Source: an uncultured Lachnospiraceae bacterium (GTDB lineage Bacteria > Bacillota > Clostridia > Lachnospirales > Lachnospiraceae). Taken from it: a stretch of DNA of 19,250 nt. Numbering within the stretch: the first letter of the stretch is position 1; each line of letters begins with the position of its first letter. This document shows, in pieces, positions 1-6,160 of the stretch. The notes beneath the pieces are model-generated. The model had not been told where the DNA came from and ran no database searches. It saw nothing but the letters and a program-made list of their open reading frames with translations. The position numbers were made by a program, and so were the translations under genes. The stretch is from contig CAJUID010000049.1 in assembly GCA_910585905.1 (NCBI GenBank), positions 1 to 19,250 of the forward strand. Reading direction: 5' to 3'.

Positions 1-19
1 ATATGTTTTATTATGCAAT

Positions 20-141
20 GCATATACATTATATATACACTAACCTAACAAAAAAGACCTGAAATCCCTTGAAAAGACTCCAAATCTTTTTTATATTACT
101 ACTTATTAAGAACGGTAAGACAAATCCATCTGATTTCGGTC
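20..141 (-). repeat. Diverged direct repeat, copy 1 (regulator 3' end plus hairpin)
   Basis: About 120 bp matching 3046-3141 with small indels. Shared blocks include GCATATACATT, AAAAGACCTGAAATCC, AAAGACTCCAAATCTTTTT and GAACGGTAA. It covers the 3' end of the wHTH-type gene and the hairpin after it. Same orientation as copy 2. Confidence 0.75.
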
Positions 142-427
142 GTAACTTTTTCTTTAGTTTCATTGAATCAAGTATGTCAGTAAACTCTTTAATTTCTCCT
201 TTTTTCGTCATGCTAATTTCGTCGAAATTGCTGTAAATCTTTCTACGTTCTGGACGGATTTCCAGACAGGGGAGGGATAATATAACTTCATCCTTTAATG
301 TATATTTGCAGAAATCTGGATACCTCTGCAGCATATTCATAATGTCAGCAAAAGCCACACTTTCATCATCCGTAAATTCCATGATAAGTAACTTGCCTAT
401 ATTATCACCTTCCCCTAATAATACCAT
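29..427 (-). pseudogene. Decayed winged-helix regulator remnant (132-aa ORF)
   Basis: The ORF would encode 132 aa. Residues ~50-75 (CLEIRPERRKIYSNFDEISM, then TKK) resemble the start of an OmpR/PhoB-type winged-helix DNA-binding domain, the beta strands just before the first helix. The helices that should follow are absent. The sequence then jumps to a segment containing GFVLPFL, which matches the C-terminal tail GFDLPFL preserved in a second copy near 3113-3140. I infer an internal deletion of the wHTH core. The natural stop, present in copy 2, is also lost here, so the last ~20 residues are a readthrough of a terminator-like hairpin (53-89). It lies 12 nt downstream of the fructokinase gene on the same strand and has only a weak ribosome-binding site. 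The family is recognised from motif memory only; the decay is inferred. It could still be expressed as an unrelated short protein. Confidence 0.5.
50..92 (-). terminator. Terminator-like hairpin, probably bidirectional
   Basis: AAAGACCTGAAA (53-64) can pair with CTCCAAATCTTT (78-89) through 12 pairs, several of them G-U when read as minus-strand RNA. A-runs on the left and T-runs on the right give a U tail in either direction. The same structure is kept in copy 2 (3070-3106), so it was probably the terminator of the ancestral regulator gene. Confidence 0.5.
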
Positions 428-439
428 AGGGCATTTTCT

Positions 440-1402
440 TTATCGCTGCAAAATTCCAACAACCTCATCTTTCATTGGCACTGCAGGAATTCCCCCTCTT
501 TTTTGTACACATAAACTAGCTGTGGCATTTCCAAACTTCGCACATGCTCTCCAATTATCCCATGACATTGCCTGCATATCCACCTGATACTCTATATATT
601 TTGACAAAAACCCACCCCAGAAGGAATCCCCTGCCCCTGTAGTATCCACTACTTCTGCCGGAAATCCTGAGATTTGTTCATGATCCTCATGGTTAGCCAA
701 ATAAACACCCTGACTGCCTAATGTAATAGCCACTAACTTAGGCCCCCGTCTTAATAATTCATCAGCGGCCTGCTGGCAGTCCGTTTTCCCTGTAAGCAAA
801 ACACTTTCCTCGTCTGAAATTTTCAGCATATCTGCATAGGGAAGGACACTTTGTATAGCCTCTACCGCATCCATTTCCGTTTTCCATAGCGATGCCCGGT
901 AATTGGGGTCAAAGGATATCAGTGCACCTGCAGACTTTGCAGTTTTAACAGCTTCGATTGTGGCAGTTCTTGCCGGTTCATCCGTTAAGGATAAGGAACC
1001 AAAGTGAAATATTTTGCATTCCTTTATCATCTGGCGGTTCAATTCCGATGCTGACAGACAAGTATCAGCACCTGGTTTTCTTGCAAAAGAAAAACGACGT
1101 TCCCCATTTTCATTGATTGCAACAAACGCAAGTGTCGTAAAAACAGAATCATCCTCCACAATATAATCTGTGCAAATCCCTTCCTGTTCCAAAGTCTTTT
1201 TCAAAAAACTGCCATGCATATCTGAACCGATTTTCCCAACCATGGCTGTCTTATATCCCATATGGCTGACTGTGGTCAGCAGATTCGCAGGGGCCCCGCC
1301 CGGATTCTGCTCAAACAATTTCATTCCATTCTTACTTACTCCTGATTCTGTAAAATCAATCAGAAGTTCGCCTAATGCCATCACATCATACTTCTTTCCC
1401 AT
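440..1402 (-). CDS. PfkB-family carbohydrate kinase (fructokinase)
   Basis: A 320-aa cytoplasmic ribokinase-family kinase that most likely phosphorylates fructose with ATP to feed glycolysis. The N-terminal substrate-binding region NPGGAPANLL (33-42) and KIGSDMHG (57-64) are typical. The PfkB signature DTTGAGDSFWGGFL starts at residue 253, with D259 as the expected catalytic base and GAGD forming the anion hole. Length is normal for the family. The start has a clear GGAGG 9 nt upstream. It overlaps the 3' end of the upstream transporter gene by 17 nt, so the two were translationally coupled as a sugar uptake and phosphorylation pair. Fructokinase is preferred over ribokinase or KDG kinase from the overall pattern (GELLIDF, NPGGAPAN), but the exact sugar is inferred. 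The gene looks intact although its transporter partner is truncated. Confidence 0.88.
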   Translation of the reverse strand: MGKKYDVMALGELLIDFTESGVSKNGMKLFEQNPGGAPANLLTTVSHMGYKTAMVGKIGSDMHGSFLKKTLEQEGICTDYIVEDDSVFTTLAFVAINENGERRFSFARKPGADTCLSASELNRQMIKECKIFHFGSLSLTDEPARTATIEAVKTAKSAGALISFDPNYRASLWKTEMDAVEAIQSVLPYADMLKISDEESVLLTGKTDCQQAADELLRRGPKLVAITLGSQGVYLANHEDHEQISGFPAEVVDTTGAGDSFWGGFLSKYIEYQVDMQAMSWDNWRACAKFGNATASLCVQKRGGIPAVPMKDEVVGILQR

Positions 1403-2300
1403 GTTTTAATTCCTCCACAATTTCATTATAGTATTTCCTGTTCAGACGATAGAAAAATAGTACAACTGCCGTTACGAGCCAAAGCATTCCCGGAATTGTC
1501 GTGAAGGCATGTTTCATAACCGCAAGCACTGCGTCATTTTGATACTGATTGGCAACATACCCAAATTTTCCAAGCATGCCGGCCAGCAGAGCTGTCCCGA
1601 TAGCCATCCCGACTTTATTTCCCAGAGAAATAAATGCATACTGAAAACCGTCATTCCGAAGCCCGGTTTTCCACTGCCCGTATTCTGCGCAATCTGGAAT
1701 GACTGCATAGATTGCTGTATTAAAACCAGAGAAAAAGAATTGTGTCAGCCCAGAAAAGATATAAAAGGCGGCAGGATTTTCCCTTACGCTGAATAAATAT
1801 AGTATAAGCATAGAACAGCCTGTCAGCAAGGCAAAGATTGATGCTGCCCTCCCTTTATTATTTGTCTTCTTAAATACTGGCTGAAAACAGGCAGCGCCTA
1901 TAATCGACGGGATAATGATGCACATGGAATAGGTTGTGTAATAAGACGCATCACCCTCGACATAGGTAAAATAGTACAGGACGTCCGCATTTCTTCCATA
2001 CAATGTAAATCCAAAGAGAATCTGGCCGACCAATGCCAACAGATAAGGTCGGTTTTGTATCGCAGCTTTTAACTGCACTTTCAGGGAAATCTTCTCTTTT
2101 TCCGGCATCTGAACAATTTCTTTTGTCTTAGCAAAACAGAAGAAATGGCATGCCGCAAATATACAGCCATAGATTATTGCAACGGTAAGGTAGCCGGTCT
2201 TTGCGCTGTTCTTTCCAAAAGCAGTTATCAGAGGAACAGTAATAATGTGGTCTATTCCCTGCTTTATTACCTTTAAGATACGGATCAGCCATGTCCTCAA
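1386..2300 (-). pseudogene. 5'-truncated GPH/MFS sugar:cation symporter
   Basis: The ORF encodes 304 aa, while glycoside-pentoside-hexuronide (GPH) symporters run ~450 aa. The N-terminal third or more (the first several membrane helices) is missing. Homology begins at about 2246 with ITVPLITAFG, the middle of a family protein. The C-terminal helices remain, including the GPH-like segment AVIPDCAEYGQWKTGLRNDG followed by a conserved FQYA block. The 18 residues before ITVPLI do not look like the family. They are read out of frame from a CptN-toxin fragment, and the only start is a TTG at 2300 lying inside that fragment. I therefore call it a pseudogene created by fusion to the toxin remnant. 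The substrate was probably a fructose-containing or other hexose sugar, judged only from the coupled fructokinase. A truncated but expressed membrane fragment cannot be excluded. Confidence 0.75.
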
Positions 2301-2340
2301 AGAACCTGTCCCTTATTATATAAAACCCCGTTTTCTTCAT
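2230..2340 (-). pseudogene. 5' fragment of a type III toxin gene (CptN-like endoribonuclease)
   Basis: The ATG at 2340 opens a frame beginning MKKTGFYIIRDRFFEDMADP and continuing YLKGNKAGNRPHYYC. This matches, from memory, the N-terminus of CptN/ToxN-AbiQ family toxins of gut clostridia (~150-160 aa). Homology stops after residue ~37. The frame then runs on out of frame through transporter DNA to a stop at 2128 (70 aa in all). A good RBS (GAGGA) precedes the ATG. Upstream lie a terminator hairpin and a 45-nt repeat, as expected for a type III antitoxin RNA gene. In the living family the RNA repeats bind and inhibit the toxin, which cuts RNA; here the catalytic body is gone. Confidence rests on the N-terminal match together with the upstream architecture. 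Confidence 0.68.
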
Positions 2341-2359
2341 TCACTTATCCTCATTATGG

Positions 2360-2389
2360 AAAAAGTCCTCCACCTTACGGCGAAGGACT
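2360..2389 (-). terminator. Intrinsic terminator between antitoxin RNA and toxin remnant
   Basis: On the minus strand AGTCCTTCGCC-GTAA-GGTGGAGGACT forms an 11-bp stem (two G-U pairs) closed by a GNRA-type tetraloop, followed by TTTTT. In type III toxin-antitoxin operons a leaky terminator sits exactly here and sets the RNA:toxin ratio. Confidence 0.8.
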
Positions 2390-2447
2390 ATACTTTCGAC
2401 CCGACCACTTATATAACGCATATCAGTCAGCGGTAAACTTTCTTTGT
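2364..2447 (-). ncRNA. Putative CptI-like antitoxin RNA, about 1.2 repeats
   Basis: Between a candidate promoter and the terminator lies ~85 nt in which GAAAGTTTA (2442 to 2434 on the minus strand) recurs as GAAAGTATA (2397 to 2389), a spacing of exactly 45 nt. Short tandem repeats ahead of a terminator and a toxin start are the hallmark of type III antitoxin RNAs. The 45-nt period fits my recollection of CptI. Only one full period plus the start of another is visible, so the array may be shortened or degraded. Confidence 0.5.
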
Positions 2448-2453
2448 ACCTAC

Positions 2454-2482
2454 ACTCTAGGAAGCACAAAATAGAAAATCAA
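2454..2482 (-). promoter_or_regulatory. Candidate promoter of the antitoxin RNA
   Basis: Minus strand: TTGATT, 17-bp spacer, TAGAGT (4/6 matches in each box), placed so that transcription would begin just before the repeat-containing RNA. If active, it now also drives transcription into the truncated transporter and fructokinase genes. Confidence 0.4.
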
Positions 2483-2566
2483 GAGAACTTTCTAAAATAA
2501 TTTTATGCTGATATTGATTATAGATATTTTTTAAGCATTTTGTAGCATAGCATCTCTATCTGCGGT

Positions 2567-2740
2567 TTACTGCTCACATGTTTTTTGCTTATTAGCTGAA
2601 ATCAATGTAATTCCTCCTTTTAAATCAAACTCCCCATCCAATTTGTTACATGAATCACAAGCAGACACAATATACTCCCCTGTAACATCACTGGCAGTAT
2701 TAAAAATATCAGCACTTGATGTAGCCTTATTATTACACAT
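2567..2740 (-). CDS. Unidentified 57-aa cysteine-containing small protein
   Basis: The ATG at 2740 opens a 57-aa frame closed by TAA, with an in-frame stop three codons upstream of the start, so it is a complete small ORF. The product is polar, with no signal peptide or membrane segment. It begins MCNNKATSSADIF and contains four cysteines: C2, a CDSC motif (C28, C31) and C55 near the C-terminus (TCEQ). A DLKGG motif occurs at 39-43. The RBS is modest (AGGGA, short spacing) and may be partly masked, since CCTAAA upstream can pair with TTTAGG at the RBS. A good -10 (TATAAT, 2822-2817) lies ~80 nt upstream without a clear -35. Coding is supported by amino-acid composition only. I do not recognise the family; it could be a small effector or regulator, a peptide precursor, or the tail of a decayed gene. 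Confidence 0.4.
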   Translation of the reverse strand: MCNNKATSSADIFNTASDVTGEYIVSACDSCNKLDGEFDLKGGITLISANKQKTCEQ

Positions 2741-3204
2741 ACTTCCCTAAAAGCTGGCTGTTTAGGCAGCTCATTTCGTATACCTATTTCCCAAGCAAAA
2801 ACTTTTTTCAATTTATATTATACTTGACTTTTTATTAGTAGGCTTCCATTGATATATGCAAAACAGACAGCCCCAATAGTTGTCAACTTTAACACCTTAC
2901 TCTTTGCACCCTCTCATCATAACACAAAAATCCCTTATTTTTTTCAAGATGGCAAAATTAGTGGGATTTTGGGAAAAATTATTTAAAATCTTTTATGAAC
3001 TTGCATTATAATTTAATATCATTCATTATTACTCTTATTTAAATGGCATATACATTAACCATAACAAAAAAAGACCTGAAATCCTTTCAAAAGACTCCAA
3101 ATCTTTTTCGTATTACATTAGGAACGGTAAATCAAATCCCTCACAGCAAACTAACACACATAATTTAACTCAATTTAATAAGTTCACCTCAATGGATGAG
3201 CTAT
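2741..3204. other. Gene-poor AT-rich spacer with regulator remnant
   Basis: No intact gene is seen. The left part holds the candidate -10 of the 57-aa ORF (2822-2817). AAAATCCC at 2927-2934 is inverted as GGGATTTT at 2963-2970. The right part holds repeat copy 2, the debris of a wHTH regulator gene. Confidence 0.5.
3046..3141 (-). repeat. Diverged direct repeat, copy 2 (regulator gene tail)
   Basis: This matches 20-141. On the minus strand 3140 to 3113 reads GFDLPFLM then TAA, a plausible wHTH-regulator C-terminus with its stop. The hairpin at 3070-3106 follows. Nothing upstream in frame resembles the rest of the gene, so this is a 3' fragment only. Confidence 0.7.
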
Positions 3205-3486
3205 TTACAGTTCCTTACTGTTTCCAAACCGCTGAACATCATATTGCAGGAACCACTCTGGTTCAACATTACACAACTCCGCGATGCTAAAAATCAAATC
3301 CAGTGATACCTTCCGGTCAACATTAGGCGCTTCAATCGCTCCTATATGCTGGCGGCTAACTCCAACTTTCTCTGCAAGTTCTTCCTGGGTAAGATTCATA
3401 TGCTTTCTGCAATATGCAATTTTATAACCTATTTCACGATATCTGTCAGCAAATGTCATCTCTTCCTTCTGTTTTTTCTTTTTCAT
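3205..3486 (-). CDS. XRE-family helix-turn-helix regulator
   Basis: A 93-aa protein with a single HTH_3 (Cro/C1) domain at about residues 20-78. LTQEELAEKVGVSRQHIGAIE (32-52) is the classic helix-turn-helix with the conserved Q and the VSR start of the recognition helix. A lysine-rich N-terminus (MKKKKQKEE) precedes it and a short tail follows; there is no effector domain. Such small proteins are usually dimeric DNA-binding repressors acting on adjacent promoters. The gene is transcribed away from agrA with a 248-bp shared upstream region. That region contains a perfect 9-bp inverted repeat and a palindromic -10 for agrA, so regulation of itself and/or the agr genes is possible but inferred. 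The RBS is GCAGGA about 8 nt before ATG. Confidence 0.88.
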   Translation of the reverse strand: MKKKKQKEEMTFADRYREIGYKIAYCRKHMNLTQEELAEKVGVSRQHIGAIEAPNVDRKVSLDLIFSIAELCNVEPEWFLQYDVQRFGNSKEL

Positions 3487-3552
3487 AAACGGTATCCTGC
3501 CCTTCTTCGTATATGAAATATTTTACCAAGATGGAAATTTATTTAAATAATC

Positions 3553-3578
3553 TGAAAAGAACCTATTGTTTCTTTTCA
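3553..3578. promoter_or_regulatory. 9-bp inverted repeat in the XRE/agrA intergenic region
   Basis: TGAAAAGAA (3553-3561), 8-nt loop, TTCTTTTCA (3570-3578), a perfect dyad located ~67 bp upstream of the XRE start. Candidate operator for the XRE protein; no T-run supports a terminator. Confidence 0.35.
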
Positions 3579-3642
3579 AGATACATTTTATAATTAGCAG
3601 GTATAAACCTTTTATGTATGGCGAAAATAATACTTGCAAAAA

Positions 3643-3671
3643 TTGGAAATAAAATGTAGTATACTTATTAT
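3643..3671 (+). promoter_or_regulatory. Candidate promoter of agrA-agrC
   Basis: TTGGAA (3643-3648), 17-bp spacer, TATTAT (3666-3671). The palindrome AGTATACT (3658-3665) sits immediately upstream of the -10, where a repressor could block RNA polymerase. The start codon follows 64 bp after the -10. Confidence 0.5.
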
Positions 3672-3734
3672 AGTATCTATATCCCAATTACTTGATTTTA
3701 ATAACTATTAACTGATTTGAATGAGGTGATTGAA

Positions 3735-4460
3735 ATGTATCATATTGGTATTTGTGACGATGATGAGGCATTCTGCTGGCAGACTGAAGCATATATAAAT
3801 ACATATTGCAAACAATTTTGCATTCAAGTTGAGACACAAATTTTTACCAGCGGCCAAAAACTATTAGAATATATAGACATTGAGAAACCGTTTGATATTT
3901 TGCTGCTAGACATCGAAATGGACGAGCTAAATGGCATCTCTATTGGACAAATCCTGCTTGAAAAAGCAATAACTGACTCCACTCAGATTGTATATGTATC
4001 TGCCATTAGTGGCTATTCTATGCAGCTTTTCCAGGTTCGCCCTATGGATTTCTTGATAAAACCGATTACAATGCATGACATATCCCATGTCATAGAAACC
4101 TATTGCAAATATTATGACAATACCATCCATTTCTTTGAATATAAAAGCGGCAAAAGCATACATAAGGTCAACCAGAAACATATTATACTTTTGCAGAGCA
4201 ATGGAAAGTCAATAAACATTGTTACAGTAAATGGACAGAATAGTTTTTATGGCAAATTATCTAATTGTCTGGAACAGCTAAATCCAGAAACGTTTTTCAG
4301 TACCCACAAATCATATGTGATTAACTGGAACCATATTGCTGAATACCGAACAAATAATATACTGCTTAGCAATGGATTTGTTGTCCCGATCAGCCCATCA
4401 AAACGCGATTTGGTCAAAGAGCGAATCATGCTATACTGTGAACGAAATAAGCCATTCTAA
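3735..4460 (+). CDS. agrA: AgrA-like LytTR response regulator
   Basis: A 241-aa two-component response regulator that, once phosphorylated by the adjacent AgrC-like kinase, should bind DNA as a LytTR-type activator. The receiver domain (1-~120) shows the acidic pocket CDDD (7-10), phosphoacceptor D59 in LLLDIEMDELNG and the conserved lysine K109 in LIKP. The C-terminal LytTR domain (~132-236) contains FFSTHKSYVINWNHI, the usual mid-domain signature. A TTG at 3717 gives a longer frame, but GAGGTG at 3723-3728 is a good RBS 6 nt before ATG 3735, so I chose 3735. It heads the agr locus, ~100 bp before agrC. Targets probably include the promoter region of agrD-agrB; this is inferred. Confidence 0.9.
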   Translation: MYHIGICDDDEAFCWQTEAYINTYCKQFCIQVETQIFTSGQKLLEYIDIEKPFDILLLDIEMDELNGISIGQILLEKAITDSTQIVYVSAISGYSMQLFQVRPMDFLIKPITMHDISHVIETYCKYYDNTIHFFEYKSGKSIHKVNQKHIILLQSNGKSINIVTVNGQNSFYGKLSNCLEQLNPETFFSTHKSYVINWNHIAEYRTNNILLSNGFVVPISPSKRDLVKERIMLYCERNKPF

Positions 4461-4564
4461 ACAACAGAATGAACGCCTCCACTTTATAAGATAATGCAAT
4501 TTACCACTGAACCGCACAAAATACTGGCATCTTGCCTTTTGCCAACGGAAAGGATGGCATACTG

Positions 4565-5851
4565 ATGAAAGGAATTATGATCATTTTTAGCCTTGCTGCT
4601 AATTTGCTAAGTTTATATGTTAGTGTTAGGGCAATTGGGCTTTTTTTGAACCACAGAAAGACGGTTGACCAAAAGACAGAATATATAATTTGTGGCCTTG
4701 TCTGGCTGGTAAACTGGCTTTTCCATTTCTTTTTTACTAATACACTGCTCACTCCAATTTCTATGTTTATTGGACTTCTTTTAATTGCATTTTATTCATT
4801 TGAGGGCTCTAAAATTGCAAAAATCACTTCTGTAATTAGTAGTTATGTTTTTATGGTAGTTGTTGAACAAGTTATTTGGCTTTTTTTACCCTTTCAAAGC
4901 TTCTATTCCAAAAACGAAACATGGGGAAGCATTATCTTTTCTGTAATGTCTCTAACCATTCTGCTCACCTTGGAATATTTCATTCATTTCAACAAAGATA
5001 TATTATTACCATTAAACCATTATATAAATATTATTCTACTATTTACTTGTAGCATCACTCTTTGCCAAATTATTGCATTCTTGGGTAGCTCTAAACCACT
5101 TATAGCCACTTTTGGACTCCTGATTGTCTGTTCAATAAATATTTTTACCCTATTCCAATATAGTAGAATCACAAAAATCTATCAAAACACCTTAGAACAA
5201 AAAAATATGGAACAGCGCATTGCCATGTATGAAAACCAGTTTGAGATTATCAGTGAAGCTCAGCAAAATATTCACTCCCTGCGGCATGATTTTAAAAAGC
5301 ATCTAATCCTCTTAGATAACTATATTCAAAAAAATGATTACAATAATGCACTGTCCTATATCGGCAGTCTTGATGACGAGTTAGCCGTTACAAAGGAACT
5401 AGTTCAAACTGAAAACAAAGAGATTGACTGCATCTTGAACTATCACCTTAAACAGGCGGAACAATTTGGCTGCACAATCAACACAAAGTTGAACGTTCCA
5501 AGACAGCAATTTATGTCCAGCTTTGACCTAAATGTCCTGCTCAGCAATGTTTTACAAAATGCGATTGACGCAATGAAAAAGACAAGTGTAAGGATATTAA
5601 ATATTTTTATCACCTATGAAAAAGAAATACTATATATTGATATCTGCAACTCCTTTGACGGCTATGTCAAAAAACAAAAAGATTCGTTTTTAACCACAAA
5701 GCCTGACACAAAATTGCATGGATATGGGCTAAACAATATCCAGAGTATTGTAAATAAATACAATGGATGGGTTGTCTACATCCCAAACGGAGAGATTTTT
5801 GAGACTAAAATCATTCTTTACCTAACATCCGCCAAAGGCAAGGCAGAATAA
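4565..5851 (+). CDS. agrC: AgrC-like sensor histidine kinase (GHKL)
   Basis: A 428-aa membrane receptor kinase expected to detect the cyclic peptide made by AgrD/AgrB and pass phosphate to AgrA. Residues 1-~200 hold six or seven hydrophobic segments (roughly 5-25, 42-77, 88-110, 121-143, 150-173, 178-198), as in AgrC peptide sensors. A coiled linker (~205-235) leads to the phosphoacceptor H241 in HSLRHDFKKHL. The GHKL ATPase part has the N box LLSNVLQNAIDA (around 325-336) and G box HGYGLNNIQS (385-394). The D box is weak, as is usual in this subfamily. Start: ATG 4565 begins directly with a transmembrane helix after AAAGGA; an in-frame TTG at 4532 lacks an RBS. The gene is followed by a 15-bp palindrome that probably ends the agrA-agrC transcript. 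Confidence 0.9.
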   Translation: MKGIMIIFSLAANLLSLYVSVRAIGLFLNHRKTVDQKTEYIICGLVWLVNWLFHFFFTNTLLTPISMFIGLLLIAFYSFEGSKIAKITSVISSYVFMVVVEQVIWLFLPFQSFYSKNETWGSIIFSVMSLTILLTLEYFIHFNKDILLPLNHYINIILLFTCSITLCQIIAFLGSSKPLIATFGLLIVCSINIFTLFQYSRITKIYQNTLEQKNMEQRIAMYENQFEIISEAQQNIHSLRHDFKKHLILLDNYIQKNDYNNALSYIGSLDDELAVTKELVQTENKEIDCILNYHLKQAEQFGCTINTKLNVPRQQFMSSFDLNVLLSNVLQNAIDAMKKTSVRILNIFITYEKEILYIDICNSFDGYVKKQKDSFLTTKPDTKLHGYGLNNIQSIVNKYNGWVVYIPNGEIFETKIILYLTSAKGKAE

Positions 5852-5864
5852 CCATATCTTCTCG

Positions 5865-5906
5865 ATGCAATTTAGTTAGCTACGACTAACTAAATTGCAT
5901 TTTCTT
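5865..5906 (+). terminator. 15-bp perfect palindrome after agrC
   Basis: ATGCAATTTAGTTAG (5865-5879), 6-nt loop, CTAACTAAATTGCAT (5886-5900), then TTTCTT. The stem is perfect but AT-rich and the T-run interrupted, so it may be a terminator or attenuator. Alternatively it is an operator: each arm contains TAGTTAG, loosely like LytTR half-sites. Confidence 0.6.
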
Positions 5907-5924
5907 ACAATAATCTTTATAGTT

Positions 5925-5954
5925 TTACCATTCTGACATTTTTCGACATAAAAT
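5925..5954 (+). promoter_or_regulatory. Candidate promoter and repeat upstream of agrD
   Basis: A weak -35 (TTACCA, 5925-5930) lies 18 bp before a good -10 (TAAAAT, 5949-5954). Between them GACAT occurs twice exactly one helical turn apart (5935-5939 and 5945-5949). A poor -35 with spaced repeats suggests an activator-dependent promoter, plausibly AgrA-driven. Confidence 0.35.
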
Positions 5955-6001
5955 GTGTTACGCTATGGGTGTTTCCTAAAATTTATGAAGGAGGATTTCA
6001 T

Positions 6002-6160
6002 ATGGAAAATTTATCTAGTAAACTATCCAAAGCAGTCCGTGACCTCGCAGTTGCTGTAGCAGATGTAACTGTTAATTCTTCATGCCATTGGCATTATTAT
6101 CAAGAAAAAATGGATGACCAGTTAGATGCTCTGAAACGATATCAGGATGATGAGGAATAA
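6002..6160 (+). CDS. agrD: AgrD-like cyclic peptide autoinducer precursor
   Basis: A 52-aa precursor of a secreted thiolactone signal. Residues 1-~24 (MENLSSKLSKAVRDLAVAVA...) form the expected amphipathic leader helix that docks on the membrane. The core is SSCHWHYY with a single cysteine, C27, the predicted thiolactone nucleophile. An acidic recognition tail follows (QEKMDDQLDAL..., ending DDEE). By analogy with clostridial AgrDs, AgrB would cleave after about residue 31 or 32 and close a five- or six-residue ring starting at C27. The tail keeps the Q-x-K-M-x spacing of the usual YQPxxP pattern but has E and D instead of both prolines. Start: a strong AAGGAGG (5988-5994) precedes ATG 6002; the longer frame from 5969 is unlikely. 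It overlaps agrB by 14 nt. Confidence 0.82.
   Translation: MENLSSKLSKAVRDLAVAVADVTVNSSCHWHYYQEKMDDQLDALKRYQDDEE

Noticed and set aside
2128..2340. 70-aa ORF as an intact novel gene
   Set aside because: Residues 1-37 match the start of a longer toxin family and the rest is out-of-frame transporter DNA, so it is a scar rather than a gene.
2245..2436. 63-aa plus-strand ORF
   Set aside because: It lies antisense to the toxin fragment, terminator and antitoxin RNA, which explain the sequence better; no RBS.
2620..2811. 63-aa minus-strand ORF
   Set aside because: It overlaps the 57-aa frame 2567-2740 in another frame. That frame has a far more protein-like composition and its own RBS.
2927..2970. 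AAAATCCC/GGGATTTT inverted repeat as terminator
   Set aside because: Only 8 bp with a 28-nt loop in AT-rich DNA and no gene ending nearby on either strand.
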